Of a stretch of 64,000 nt of DNA, positions 51,570-63,743 are shown one piece after another. The DNA is from Hyaloperonospora brassicae (taxonomy: Eukaryota; Oomycota; Peronosporomycetes; Peronosporales; Peronosporaceae), in NCBI GenBank assembly GCA_947650285.1, contig CANTFL010000417.1:62001-126000 (forward strand), in the 5' to 3' direction. Under the pieces are notes generated by a model that was not told the DNA's origin, ran no database searches, and saw only the letters and a program-made list of their open reading frames with translations. The first letter of the stretch is position 1; every line of letters starts with the position of its first letter. The translations under genes were made by a program, and so were the position numbers.

Positions 51570-54164
51570 CTAAGATGATGGAGCAGGCTTGAACTTGTCC
51601 TGTAGACGAGGGATCTGCGATCCGGGGTGATCCCAATAGGCGTTACGGAACTGATTGCGCCAAGGATCCTCTTGGTCCGCCATATCCAATGCCTCCAACA
51701 AGTCGGCGGGGTCGTTAGAGTGTCCTAACCCTGGATACCAAACTCGTTCTTCATGTGGGCGCGGATAGTGGAGGAAGAAGGGATCCAGCAAGATGTCGAG
51801 ATCGCAGTGGCCAGCGATCATGCCGTTGAGTATCATCTTCAAGAAGTTCTTCCAACGTGCTCCAAAACGGGATCGGCGTTGCTTTCGTTGACGCCAGAAT
51901 GTTTGCATGAACCGGCCGGATCGTCGTTGGGCCTGGGAGATCGGGAAAGCATGAGTAGACTCCCACAGAGCTTGGCGATGAGTGGACTCGAGCTCCAGGT
52001 AGCGATGGCTCATGTCGCTGTACCATCCAGTCATGGTGAACGATATCGGGTTCACGGGGACCACGATATTATCCCAAGGGGCGGTAGCGTAAAGAGACTC
52101 GATGTGTTGCCGTGAGATCAGCCCAGAAGCCCAAGTCCCTGTAGGCGGGGCTCTCCCATGATTGTGGAAAGGGAACAGAAAATTCCTGGGCTTGGAGTAG
52201 TGGTGAAACAGCAGCTCAATGGTCATGGTCCGCACACAAATCATCGCGATGCGCGAAACTGACCACGGAGCGATCTCGGAAGCCACCCGTCGGGAAGGCG
52301 CCAGATAGTTGGGAATCCACCGATCCCGTGGCTGCTGGAGTGGCGGAAGGTTGTCGAAATCGACGGAAGAAATGATTCTGTTGGCCACTGGGCGCGTCGG
52401 AAGGATGATGCTGTTATCGCTGTCGGACAAATGGCGATCCGAAAGCGCAGTGGACCCCGGAGGCGGACTAACGGAGCCAGTCTCTGTGTGTGTCTCCCCT
52501 GTCGGCGACGCCTCCACATCTTCCACGTAACCATCATCTTGAATTTCAACTACGGGAACAGCCGCGACCGGAGTGGACGGGTACGAAAGATAACGAGGCT
52601 CCGGAGCGGCTGGAGAGGGCGACCGCGATAGTGTCTTAGCCAACATAGTAGCTGCGGAAGAAGCGGGAGCAACCTGAGCAGCCGGAGAGGGGTCCGGAAT
52701 TGAAGATCGGGCAGCCGATCTAGGTTGACGACGAGCGGCCGATCTCGAGTGGGACAATACAGAACGAGTTAAATCGTCCGAGCTGGAGTCCGACCCGGTC
52801 AGCTCCCCACTTCCCGATCCCGCCCCAGAAGTCGTGGACGAAGGCGGAGAAGAAGAGGAATCGGATGAAAGCTCTGGTGGGTCCGATCTGGGAAGTTTCT
52901 TGGAAGGTGTTGAGGGGTTCAGCGACAATAGCCGGGAGGCCACACGGGAGGTAGAAGAATCTCGGGATCGTGACCTTAGTTGAACACGCCGACGCTTGGC
53001 AGGCGGGCCAGACGATCTCGATCTGGACCTACGGGCAAGCGATCTCGATCTCTGGGTAGTGGAAGCGGGTGGCGATCTGACCTGAGTAGTACTCGTAGGC
53101 GTCGGTCGAACGGTCAATGTAGAGGATTGGGACCCGAGGATGGCACTGTTCAGTGTGTCGAGCAGCGCTCGGTGCTCGGCTATGGCCCGATCCCGATCGT
53201 GTTCCGCCACCTGTAGCTGGTCGTGTACCGTGAGGTGTTCCGCAAGCTGACGACGGAGGTTGGCGTTTTCTAGCCGCGAAAGTGCCAACTGACCCTCCAG
53301 AGGAGTCAAGCCATCCACTTGTTGTATGAGATCGCTGATCGAAGCCAGTCCCTCTGCGATCTCCGCCTGAGATCGAGCCAATTGCTCCTTCAAGTGCAAA
53401 ACATCTATGTGAAGGAAAGACCTGTCGGAGGTCAGCTGGTCGCGCTGCCGTCGGAGAGAATTAAGCTCAGCTTGGAGCGAGTGCATTTGAGTCCTCAAAG
53501 CGTTCACCTGTCGTTCCAAGCTGCCTTGATCCTCCTCGTTGGCACGTAACAAAGCGCGAAGTCGACGAACCTCCTCTGATTGATCGCGATGTGTCTGCAG
53601 AGCTCGTTTACAGTCGCTTAAAGAATGTACTGCGTCGACGTAGCGGCCCTGCATCCAATCGTATCGACGCTGGACGAAGGAGACGAAGGGGGCGACCAGT
53701 TCATGCAGAGAATCAATTTCTTTGTCCAAACGATCCCCCCGGGCGACCGCATCTCGGTATAAATGCTGAAGCTCATGAATGGTGTCGGCTTGGCTGCGGA
53801 AGGTGGCCTCGCGATCCCATAAATAAGAGATCGTAGCCAACGTAAGACGAACGTCGTCGGCAGAAACTCTTGGAACGCGGCCGGTAACGTCCGCAGCTGG
53901 AGCAGACTCTGTACGAGACTCACTAATGGCCAGGGCGTCGGACCTAAATGCACCCAGAGTCGCCGGAGGTACGGGAAGTGAGGACGGTTCAAACGGACGA
54001 TCTGGTGAGTCCGTGATGATCGAGGGCGATCCGACCGAACGGGAATCACTTAAAGACTCACGTCGATCCGGCGATCCAGGTGACGGGTCGCGATCCGGAG
54101 ACAGGAACACGGTGGAGCCTTCCGACGAGATCGGCGAGGTGGGGAGATGCTTCGGAGGGACCAT
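51570..54164 (-). CDS. Antisense ORF of element B, 864-residue coiled-coil/RS-rich protein
   Basis: ATG at 54164, 88 bases inside the 3' LTR; TAG at 51570. It lies wholly between Pol and the 3' LTR on the opposite strand. Residues about 1-95 are Ser/Pro-rich. A long coiled coil follows at about 100-310 (QSEEVRRLRALLRANEED, RQVNALRTQMHSLQAELNSL, ENANLRRQLAEH). An Arg-Ser/basic region comes at about 345-390 (RSRSLARRSRSRSSG, PPAKRRRVQLRSRSRD with a probable nuclear localisation signal), then a Ser-rich disordered part. A Trp/Arg/His-rich C-terminal domain lies at about 590-864. No family recognised. The frame is intact although sense Pol has three lesions. Confidence 0.8.
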   Translation of the reverse strand: MVPPKHLPTSPISSEGSTVFLSPDRDPSPGSPDRRESLSDSRSVGSPSIITDSPDRPFEPSSLPVPPATLGAFRSDALAISESRTESAPAADVTGRVPRVSADDVRLTLATISYLWDREATFRSQADTIHELQHLYRDAVARGDRLDKEIDSLHELVAPFVSFVQRRYDWMQGRYVDAVHSLSDCKRALQTHRDQSEEVRRLRALLRANEEDQGSLERQVNALRTQMHSLQAELNSLRRQRDQLTSDRSFLHIDVLHLKEQLARSQAEIAEGLASISDLIQQVDGLTPLEGQLALSRLENANLRRQLAEHLTVHDQLQVAEHDRDRAIAEHRALLDTLNSAILGSQSSTLTVRPTPTSTTQVRSPPASTTQRSRSLARRSRSRSSGPPAKRRRVQLRSRSRDSSTSRVASRLLSLNPSTPSKKLPRSDPPELSSDSSSSPPSSTTSGAGSGSGELTGSDSSSDDLTRSVLSHSRSAARRQPRSAARSSIPDPSPAAQVAPASSAATMLAKTLSRSPSPAAPEPRYLSYPSTPVAAVPVVEIQDDGYVEDVEASPTGETHTETGSVSPPPGSTALSDRHLSDSDNSIILPTRPVANRIISSVDFDNLPPLQQPRDRWIPNYLAPSRRVASEIAPWSVSRIAMICVRTMTIELLFHHYSKPRNFLFPFHNHGRAPPTGTWASGLISRQHIESLYATAPWDNIVVPVNPISFTMTGWYSDMSHRYLELESTHRQALWESTHAFPISQAQRRSGRFMQTFWRQRKQRRSRFGARWKNFLKMILNGMIAGHCDLDILLDPFFLHYPRPHEERVWYPGLGHSNDPADLLEALDMADQEDPWRNQFRNAYWDHPGSQIPRLQDKFKPAPSS

Positions 54165-54240
54165 GAGATGGACTTAAGTGGTTGGAGCAAAGTTGATGAG
54201 TGACTGCACTGAGGTCAATTGCTGTACAATGGACTTCAGT

Positions 54241-54252
54241 GCAGGGGGCGGT
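54241..54252 (+). promoter_or_regulatory. Polypurine-like tract of element B
   Basis: GCAGGGGGCGGT directly precedes the 3' LTR, the position of the plus-strand primer. Confidence 0.5.
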
Positions 54253-56116
54253 TGTGGCAAAGTCACTAATCAAATTTTCTACGAGGATCGGTGACCACAT
54301 ATTTGAGGCGCCACTTACTGGTGGAGAATTAGACCACGGGACCTGGCGATCCAATGAGAGATGGGAGGCGATCCCGACGGAGAAAGACGATACGATCCAA
54401 CTGTCGTCAGACTGACGGGTATGGAACGATCTGAGACGGGGCGTGAAAAGGGATGATTCCCATGCTGCGATCTGGGACAAGGAATAATTTTAACGGTGCG
54501 ATCTGGGACAAGGGACTGGATTGTACTAAACGGCTGATCTGAAGCAGAATTACTCTGGGAAAGGTGCATATGGGACCAGACGATGCGAAGTGACTCTGTG
54601 ACAACGGTGTTGAAGTCTATTAGATCGGTGACATTCTATACCGGGCTCCCAAAAGAAGTACTGATTTAGGTTAATTATGGACCGATCTGGAATTGTGGAT
54701 GTTTGTGGGAGTCCGTGGGACCGTTGTATGAACTATGGATGGTCCCATTGAGCAGATAGACCCTTGGGAATGGTATTGGAGTACACACAATGAACGGAAA
54801 CGACATATAGGGCCGGATCGCACTGTGTCGAGCCTACTCGATCTCGAATTGGACGTCAGATCGGTCATGTTCCCTGCTGGTTATGGATATATCGATGATG
54901 GAGCTATCGTATGATGATGTACATGCTCGTTGAAGGTCTGTGAGAGATGTCCCAAAAGTTCAGACCGAAAGAGCCAGTGGAAGCCGGTCGAATGGACGTC
55001 GCAAAATGGATTTAGGCACATTCCTTATTTGGGTACTATTTTGGACCTTTCGGTACCAAAATTGGGTATTTGGTACCGTATTAGGAATTTGGTCCCTTTT
55101 GGTGTCTAGGTACGATATCGGGAGTATTGGCGCTATCTTTGGAGTACAGGTCACGAGATTTCGACACGTGTTCAAGGGGGCGGTCAAGCTTAAAGGTGAT
55201 ATCGACTTGGAGAGTGACCTACGGTTGGGAATAGGCTTAAGGATAGGTTGGCTATTAATTTGGTTGGTTAATAAACAGACTTGAACTCTACTTCTTCTGC
55301 TCACGACGCACGTTCCCCTCCCCTCTTCTCCGGGCAAGATTGATTTGGCTTCCCCGGCGGGTCAAGGCGCGCGTGTTACAAGGACACAGAAGACCGATCT
55401 TGGATTGTTGGCCAAGATCGAGAAGAGCGATCTCGGGATATTTGGCCCGGATCGATCAAGTACTCACACTCAACTCAACTGCTAGGGTAGCAGCAACATC
55501 AGGAAAAGGAAAAGGACATTGGTTACAAGATCGCGAGACAGCTCAAGTGGTCAGAAGATCTGGACAAGGAGTTCAAGACAAGACCGAGCAAGACCGAAGC
55601 GATCTGCCGGGCAGATCGGCACGTTTCATTTTGGCGAAACAAGCAACCGATCCACCCATATTGCGCACTTCCGGCAAGATCGGCCGATCCCGAGACTAGA
55701 TCGGACCGATCCCAACGCAAGATCGACGCAAGACAACTATTTGCTGAGTGAAGATTTCCGCACAGCGAAGACCCCGATCCCGAAGACAAATCGAGATCGG
55801 TGTGATTCAAGATCGAGATCGCGACATCGCCCAAGAGTGACTGCCGCGACTCAAGATCAAGATCGCAGAACCCCCGTTCGTGGTGTGAAGATTTCCGCAC
55901 CGGAAGCGAACGCTCAACCCCAAACCCTCAGCGAGATCGACATCTCCCAAGGCCGTTACGAAGAGCTCAAGCCAGCCCAACCGACGGGTACACAAGGTGA
56001 GCACAAGGTTATACAGCAAGGCACGGATCGGAGTACCCCCTCCGTGAGTCGGCAAGTCTGGGCAAGTGGAAGATTGACACTCACTAAAGTAATTTTGTGA
56101 GATCGACTTCACCACA
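54253..56116 (+). repeat. 3' LTR of element B
   Basis: 1864 bases, same length as the 5' LTR with four substitutions noticed, followed by CTAA. Confidence 0.97.
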
Positions 56117-56399
56117 CTAATGTTGGGACGGATGAATCAATGCAAAGAACGCCCAGCCATCTACCGAAAGTCCTCATGGATGAAGATCGTGGGTCACGAG
56201 GAAGACCTCAGCGACTGGAGAATAGATCTGATAACGATGCGATCGAGAAAAAAGACTAAAGAATCGTTTGTCACGTCCATGTAACGTAAGCGGGGAGTTG
56301 CTCTCCGAGGATATCGATCGGTACAAACTATCCTACCAGAACGATTGCTGTTGTACATAAAATAGGTCATGGGTATATCGCTTGAATGAAGACGGGATT

Positions 56400-57400
56400 T
56401 TGGCCAGAGATAAAATCCGATGAGTGAGTTCGATTTGAATATGTCTCATCTTGAAATGAATGGGTATTAGAAGACGGTGAATCTAGCCACCGAATTTGTT
56501 TTTTGTCTCCACTGCTTGCAGTTTTACCGAACGATGGATATTTACGTCTTGTAATGTCTTATGTAACAAACTATGCTTTGTCTTATGCAGAATGAAAACT
56601 ATCGCGCGGTAGTGGGGCATATCTTTAGGAGGGCAGAAGTTTGGTGAAAACAAACACCAGCTTGTAATTGCCAGTGACCAGTTATTTGAATGCAAAGGTA
56701 CTCACATCCGCACTCAACCGCACGAATTCCCCATTCCTAAACAACTGAGCTATTCTTTACTCCGTAAATATCGCTAACATTCAAAATATTAATGATGCCA
56801 AAGAACCATACAAAGAATGCTATTACACACTATACGTCATGCACATATCGCCGCAAGATTAATCGCTAACTGTTACGTCTATGACATGGATCACTATTGA
56901 CTAGATTTAAGTCATAGAATCGGTAGTGACACTGTCGTAAGATAAAGAAATATTGATGTAGCGTATATTGAAGAATGGCCAACTAAGCTGATGGCGATTG
57001 TAAAGGGTCACTCGTCACTTCGTACTGGAACACCAGTAAGTAGTCAAATTTCAATAACAACAGTGAAGTTCAGTGCTCTACTAGGTATATTCACTATACA
57101 GAGGAAACGCAAGCAGATAAATCAAAGACTCTAGTTGTAGGAAAAGTAAAACTGTCTTTTTAATATAAATAAATTCAAATATCTCTTGATATATGTTTTG
57201 ACCAAGCTTAATTATAATAATACAACTAAACGTATAATGACGTCTACTCACCACCCTTGTCGCGCGTCTAGCAGAGATTGGTTGGTTGACATAAAGATAT
57301 CAACCAATGAGTAGGACTTGGGTCATCTCAACAATAGCACTGTATTTAATGTGTTAGAGCAATATTTAACATAATTTACTTTATTACCATTTTTTATAAT
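56400..57400. other. AT-rich insert inside the derivative
   Basis: About 1 kb present here but absent from the aligned part of element B (47440-47555). No frame or motif recognised. It includes a TTGGTTGA/TCAACCAA inverted repeat (57289-57308 area) nested in a CTACTCA/TGAGTAG pair. Confidence 0.4.
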
Positions 57401-59759
57401 GATAAATTCATGTAACGGGATGAGCCTCTACAGAAATCGTACTGTTATACCTCCTGATGCACGTGGAACATTTTGCTACAATGATGTGTGAGGCTTCAAC
57501 CCGATCGCACATAGGGTACGACCGGTAGTCCCCAAGTTTCGAGAGAAAATAGTTAGCCTGATCAAGGGACCATAGACGGCTAAGATGATTTGGCCATCCA
57601 CATCCTCATGGTGGGTCTCAACGATCGTGGTGATTATTTATATGAATTACTGGGAATTCAGACTTTGCATAGACTATATGCGGGGGGGGGTATCAGTTGA
57701 CAAACTGGATGGTATACCCTTGATATTTTTAAGCGAGTTGTTGCAAAACATGAATAAGGATATATTGTATTGTTTTTTATCAGGAGGGATAATTTTGGCT
57801 GATAAGATATCGGAGCGAGAAAGAGAGATCGAGGCATTTAGTACACCTTCAGAACTGTTTGAGTGGTTAAGAATGCCGTTTAATTTAATATACGCTCCAC
57901 AGATTTCCCAAGATGCTGATTGACAATGCACAATACGGGTACCGAAACAAAATCGGTATAAACCCAAATTAGATCGCCTCCAGATCGTCAACGCTGGTCG
58001 ACGTGTTGTCTGACGGCGACCCGCGTACCGATATGAAGTCGTCGGATACTAAGCTGAGATCATGTATCAATGGTACATTAATACCTAAAAAGTCGTGGAA
58101 ATCTCTGCATCAGAAAGTGGAGTGATTGATTGATATCGATGACAAGTGAAATTTTGTCGATCAGCTTGACGAAGCGTATATGGGGACGGTGTAGGGTAGA
58201 CCACCTGGACCGTCAATCCTCACTGGACGGATTGAAAGCTTATCCGAAAGACTTGAGATCACTGGTAAATATACCATTTCCTTTAGTTGTGATCCATACA
58301 ATCCTTCGTGGGAATTATTAACTATTAAAGCCACTTGATTGAGGACTTCTCGATTTACGCGTCAATGTTAAATGAATTACTAGAAGCAGATTTTCATGAT
58401 ATTTGACGTGTGTGTGTGACGGTCCAAGAACCGTACGTTACAGTAGACAAGATAGTGATTGCCGTGTTAATGATTTTTACAAACGCGATCTGTACCCAAT
58501 ATCTGGGGGCGATCACTACCTGGCATGAAATTCCGACGCGATCAAGATACGTACCCATTTTCCGGGAGCGATCGCAAATACGAGGGTTAAAATCGCTGGG
58601 AGAAGAATATGGTAGCATTTGCTTTTCTTTAAGAAAGTAGCACCAACGCCTTTTTTTAATATTTTACTTGAATTGATCCTGTGATTGTGGTGAATTTTCA
58701 GCAAGTGGGAAGTATATGCGTGTCTACAAGAGGTCTAGGGCGTATAATCGCCGATAACATTCTCTAGCATTACTTTACAACCAAACGAAAAATAATGGGA
58801 TGATAGAGAAAGAAGTGTTAGCGCTAATACAGATGCTTTAAATCTATTACACTAACCTAGTTAGCCGCGAGATCAAGGTGTTTACATGATAGTCAACACT
58901 AGCTTTGTAATTACAATTCCTCGGTATTAACAAAAGATGAAAATATGGGATGTGTTACTATCGAAGTAGACGCTGGAGATCCGTCGATGTAGGATACGCA
59001 AAGATGATGAATTGAGCACCCTAAAGGCAAGTATAACCCGTCGATAGGAGGTGGATGAAGTGCTTACGCGATTGCTCCACGAAATCAGCCAATAAAAATG
59101 ATACGGATGTCACCACCCAAGATGTCAGTAGACGAGAGCCTCGTCGTATCTCATTTCGATAGATTTTCTTGGTTAAAGAGGAAGGCCGGAGCTTGCAGCA
59201 CGATCATACGCAAATTGCTTGCATTGTCTATTGTCGCTGTAGTTTCCGACTTCATCACGGATTTGACGGTACATAGTTTTGAGTTTTTTTCGTTGATCTG
59301 ATGGACAACCAGACAAAGGGACGAGTAAATATCTGCGGAGATTTAACTAGTAATCAGGAGAATGCGTGAAAAGATCGATTGTAAGACGACTGGCTTACAA
59401 CTGTTGCGGTGCAAAGCGATGGAAAAAATCCGATCATGGCCAATTCACGATTCCTCATGTGAAACGAGTTTGGAATCAAAGCGCGTATTAAGTGTCGAGT
59501 GAAGCTCAAAAGAAAAAGAAGTATTCGGTTACTATTACCGATCAAGATTGCCAGGTTTTGGCCAACTTCAGTCATTAAATAGTTTATTAAATTTTTCAAG
59601 AAATATCATGTGATTCGAGTAGCTGCGATTATTTATCCCCCTGAGCGGACGTTGTCGGTCACAAGTATGACAAGAAGCCGTTGTGCAACAGTCAAGGATA
59701 AAGCCCGTCCAAATGTGCAAAAAGAATTATATAAATCCTTAACTTGAAGATTATTTGAT

Positions 59760-60300
59760 CGAGGATAAATCCACCCTGACCTCAGGGGGTGAAAAAGACT
59801 TTATTCGTTTTTGTGGCTGATTATGGATCGATCCAGAAATGTAGTTGTTTTTTTGCCCTAGATTGTCCGCGAAAGCTGGAGATCGTGCTTAGTCACTTCG
59901 ATAAGTGGTATTGGAGTTGTTGCAGAAAGCCTTTCTGTATCACTTCCATATAAGCTTTAGCGGTGGACACCAACGCTAAGACCGCCACTTGCCAGCCATT
60001 CAGAGCCAAATTTCGTTGACTAATGTTGTATCAAAATGCGCAAAGCTACATGAGAAACTCTGCCGATTGCAAAACACGCTAGACACCCATGCGATCGCAG
60101 TGATTTTCCTGGAATGTACAAGCTACGTACCCGTTTCAGTGTTTGGCTATGACTTCTATACCTTCATTGCCACGATTGCTAATGGGGAAAAAAAGGCTGT
60201 TGATCTCGGCTGGTCTATTATCGGGATATTATTTTGCGAAGGTGAGAGCGTCTCGCATGTCAAAATGAGTTAACAAAAAACTACGATAAATGTGTGTACG
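59760..60300. other. Unmatched segment with element-B-LTR-like trace
   Basis: It lies between RNase H and integrase relics. Near 59820-59860 it resembles a stretch of element B's LTR (TTATGGATCGATCCAGAA type). A 94-codon frame at 59989-60273 lacks an ATG start and shows no motif. Probably a small insertion. Confidence 0.3.
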
Positions 60301-61787
60301 CATTTTGGCGCTAGTGTAGGGATCCGCCACTATTGAGAACCAGAGTCAATGTCTAATTTCTTCCGTGACTTTAATCTAATTGCGGGATAGAATTAACGGA
60401 ACACCATGGTATTCAGTACACAAGCAAACAGGACGGCGAAATGCATGGTCTAAACAATTACAAGGGCGATCAAGATGTGTGTGTCTGATGGAGATCAGAA
60501 GTAGTAGGGAGGGTGTGTCGAACATTTTAAAATACACGATCAACACTAAAACTATCGAGTCCGACAAAATAATTCATTTGACTTAGCCGCTTGGGACCCA
60601 TGGTCAATCTTGGGAGAAACAATACCGTTATGAAGTACCACACTACGGGTTCGCGACCCACGTTTATGGAGGTATAGCATAAAACTACAAAATTCGCGTG
60701 CAAAGTCTATGGTGAATGATCGAACGAAGATTGCGATCCACGATCGCGCGGATGGGCATAATTAGTACTGCTGTTCACTGGAATTGGATGACGGACCACA
60801 GGTATGGCTGTATTACATTCACGATAAAAATACATTCACCTCAAAGATAGCTCATATGTGACACTTATCGTTCAAAGTCGTCGATGAATGCAGCGATGAC
60901 GCAGCACTGTTTGATATCGCGGGTACCCCGCGATATCGTGCAAATACGTTATAAATTTCCCTACAGAACGGATTATGGTAGACGAAGCGGACAGCGTTAA
61001 GTTTTACAAAGCGCTACTGCCCAAGATAATTGGGAAGGGATATATTGTATCAGTTCGATTTATAGTAAAATATGTTTTGGCTATCAGGGAGAAAATGCGC
61101 GCCGACAGAGCGATTAAACGGTTTTTTATTTATCGAAAGGTTTTATGCGATCCGTTGTGGGTTATTGAAGCTGATATGAACTGTGGCGATTTTTTACAGA
61201 GACGCGATCGAAATAGAGTGGAAAAAAGTGATACAATCGAACAAAGAAGTAGATTCGGCCGAATATAATTATTTTCAGAAAGTTGAGCGAAAATCAGGTC
61301 ATTGGAGTGGGACGAGGATAGGACAGTGGATGTTGAAAGATCTGCAAGTATATTGCATTTGGTGGTGGAATTAATTGAAATAGAATGGACTACGGGGTTC
61401 CACCATAGCCAAAAATACCAAAATAAAATAGATGTTTTTAACGAGACGAAAAAGATCGTAGAGCCAAATATACTTGTGTCGTAAAATAAAATTGCCACGA
61501 AAGACAGAATTCACCATTAAGTTAGAACAATCTGTAATTCATTGCGCGGCCAAATCAATCTGGAATGTCAATTAATGGCGCAGGGACATTTGAGATTAAT
61601 CTATCTAGCAAATTTGCAACGCAAGGACGGACCGCGCTTCGGTTGAGTCCGAGCTTACAAATAATTGATGGAGATAGTAGCTCGAGTCTTGTCGCACCCG
61701 TTGACTTTGTGGGGGGTAGTAAATGGAATCGTAATTTCCGACTAATGTCGAGGGGTGATGAATATAGACAAGAAGTAAACAACGTGA

Positions 61788-62643
61788 AGCGCGATAGCAA
61801 TCAAAAATGAGGCCGCACAACATCGGGTTGGTGCGTACCACACCACGCGACCGCGATCAGGATAGAGTTTGCGATCAATGGAGTGAACGCGATCAGGCGC
61901 GTGATGAATCAAGTTGCTGCGTTCTACACCGAACAATCCATGATCAAGGACACGACCACGATCAAGTACGTGATCGATCATATGGGGGTGTACCACACTG
62001 TGCGATCGCGGTTAGGGAGCACATGAATGGGCCACGTCGTGCAAGACAACGATAGGAAGTGATATACGACATACGGCACAGTTCCAATATTGCGCGTAGG
62101 CATATTGGTATCTCGTGGTTGATTAGCGAAACATCAAATTGAGTCCAATTTGATTCTAATGACAGGCATCGACTCCTCTTCCGGGATAGATTACTGGCCA
62201 TCCGACGTCCGGAAAAGTCGCATACTTTATCAAGTGATATTCCTGGATTATTTGGCTAGGGATCAAGAACTCTCAAGACAAATTCCCCAACTGCGATCGT
62301 ACGCAGTAACATAGTAAAGGACAAGGTGCAAAACCGCGAGACGGCTCAACTAGTCAGAAGACGTAGCGGATCAAACATCTAAATACTGCACTAGACAATC
62401 TCGTCGAGATCGGGGTGACTCATATCGAGCGCCTTACAAGTATACCCGTGACTGTGCAAAAGGTCCCACACGTCCACGTCGAACCCCATCACAAACACGG
62501 TCAAGTTTTCTATCGAGTACACCTAAAAGAGTGCAGCCCGCTCTATCTATCAGAAACAAGGTGAGAAAGAAGATTAACACACGGAAACCAATACACCCTC
62601 CGATATTTAGTCATATAAGCGCTACTGGATTGTTGGGGTCACA
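61788..62643 (+). repeat. Right LTR of the coding-dead gypsy derivative (3' end missing)
   Basis: Matches the left LTR over 61828-62643 with about a dozen mostly transition differences and no length change. It departs abruptly at 62643, about 28 bases before the LTR end seen on the left, so its terminus has been lost or replaced. Confidence 0.8.
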
Positions 62644-63743
62644 TAAATTTTGAAATGTCCGCTCTTCCGCAATATAAGGTAGACAAATATATACAATTGT
62701 ATATCTTTAGGGAGTTTTATAAAGAGTATTGTAACTTAGGAAACGTAGAATGGAAGGAATTTAGGTGCGCACAAAAAGAGATAGTAATGTAGTATGACTT
62801 CGATAAACATGAAAAATATGGATTTTAGCTAGAAAAAGGCGCAGCTTTTCCTGGAGAGTGGAGGGGGAGCTTCAAAGAGGAAAATTCCCCATGCGTGCCG
62901 CCTTCATCGACCGGTTAATTAAGTAAGCTTTCGAGGCTGTATTGTTATATTTATACTTAATTCTTGACCATATAAAGGAGGGGTTTTTAGGTATCTCTTA
63001 TCTTTTACTGATGATTTACCAGCAGTCGACGACATTCGGTATGATAATTGAGGTACAATGTCTTTGTTTAAACACACAGCAAATTTTGACGACTAAATAT
63101 TCTCATATGATTACGGAGTGATTAATCAGCAACTCTCTCATGTATGTGTTTAATTCGAGTTCTCTCCAAAGTCTTGCAGCATATTCTGACGTGAGACCTG
63201 ATCGCCGGCTCCGGAAAATGGGGCAAATTGATAATCCCATTTGTTTATACGTTTTTGGTAAGGAAGAAACAAAAATTCTCGTGATACATTCAACTATAAC
63301 TGGTACCTAAACTCTTAAAATAGCTTTGCAACTAGTGGTTTTGGCAAGGAAGCCGACTCTATCCTATCGGAACAAACACACACCTCTGCAAAAAATGCTT
63401 GTCTTGAAAAATAAACGCGGACACTTTTATACCAAATCTTCAAGTGATCTCTTGTTAACGTTTTAGCCAGTAAGTTACTTTACTCATACGCCTTCCGGCT
63501 CTCTATGGTCAAAATAATGGGCGATTCTACCTTAAATATAACTTTAAAGCACCGCGTTTGTCATTCTGTTGTCTACTGTGCGCCGACAAAGACCGCACTA
63601 CATTTTTGCCTCATCCCTATAGAGCGCGATGTCTAACCATTTGTCCGTCTGCGAATCTATTATCATGAAATTTAATTTCAATATAATACGAATCACCTCT
63701 TTCTATCTGCCTTATCGACCGTGTAATAGAGACCATCACACTT
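62644..63743. other. AT-rich non-coding sequence
   Basis: No gene or transposon motif recognised. It separates two oppositely oriented copies of the same LTR family. Confidence 0.4.

Larger units (their letters stand above)
41615..56116 (+). mobile_element. Ty3/gypsy element B (Tat-like, 14.5 kb, dual RNase H, antisense ORF)
   Basis: 1864-bp LTRs at 41615-43478 and 54253-56116 have TG...CA ends and exactly equal length, with four substitutions noticed. The flanks repeat CTAA (41611-41614 and 56117-56120), possibly ACTAA if one LTR base is shared. Internal order is gag ORF1, gag ORF2, Pol with protease, RT, two RNase H regions, integrase and chromodomain, then a large antisense ORF. A second, archaeal-type RNase H is known in plant Tat and some oomycete gypsy elements. 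Pol has one nonsense change and two homopolymer length errors. Confidence 0.96.
56117..61787 (+). pseudogene. Degenerate Pol of the derivative, right part
   Basis: Continues the derivative after element B. 56281-56350 aligns with element B's pre-RT linker. RT remnants lie at 57585-57923 (WPSTSSWWVSTIVVII, FRLCIDYM, LFEWLRMPFNLIYAPQI). RNase H remnants follow near 59100-59300 and 59340-59580, then integrase near 60320-60480 (relics of REPGFMSDFF and PQANGTAE). VDEADSVKFYKALLPK and a chromodomain relic lie at 60975-61240. Stops and shifts are frequent. No antisense ORF is found between the chromodomain relic and the right LTR. Confidence 0.7.
35104..62643 (+). mobile_element. Coding-dead Tat-like gypsy derivative, split by element B
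   Basis: The LTR-like repeats at about 35104-36011 and 61788-62643 share 816 bases without any length change (35168-35983 against 61828-62643, about 98% identical by eye). Between them lies a heavily degenerate homologue of element B's gag and pol, in the same order and strand: gag 36012-39320, protease 39600-39850, RT 57420-58320, RNase H 58700-59580, integrase about 60320-60480, chromodomain 60975-61260. Element B is inserted between its pre-RT parts. Most frames are broken by stops and shifts. Start points of the LTRs and any target duplication are uncertain. Confidence 0.8.

Noticed and set aside
59989..60273. 94-codon frame in the derivative
   Set aside because: No ATG start and no similarity to element B at the matching place; kept only as an unmatched segment.
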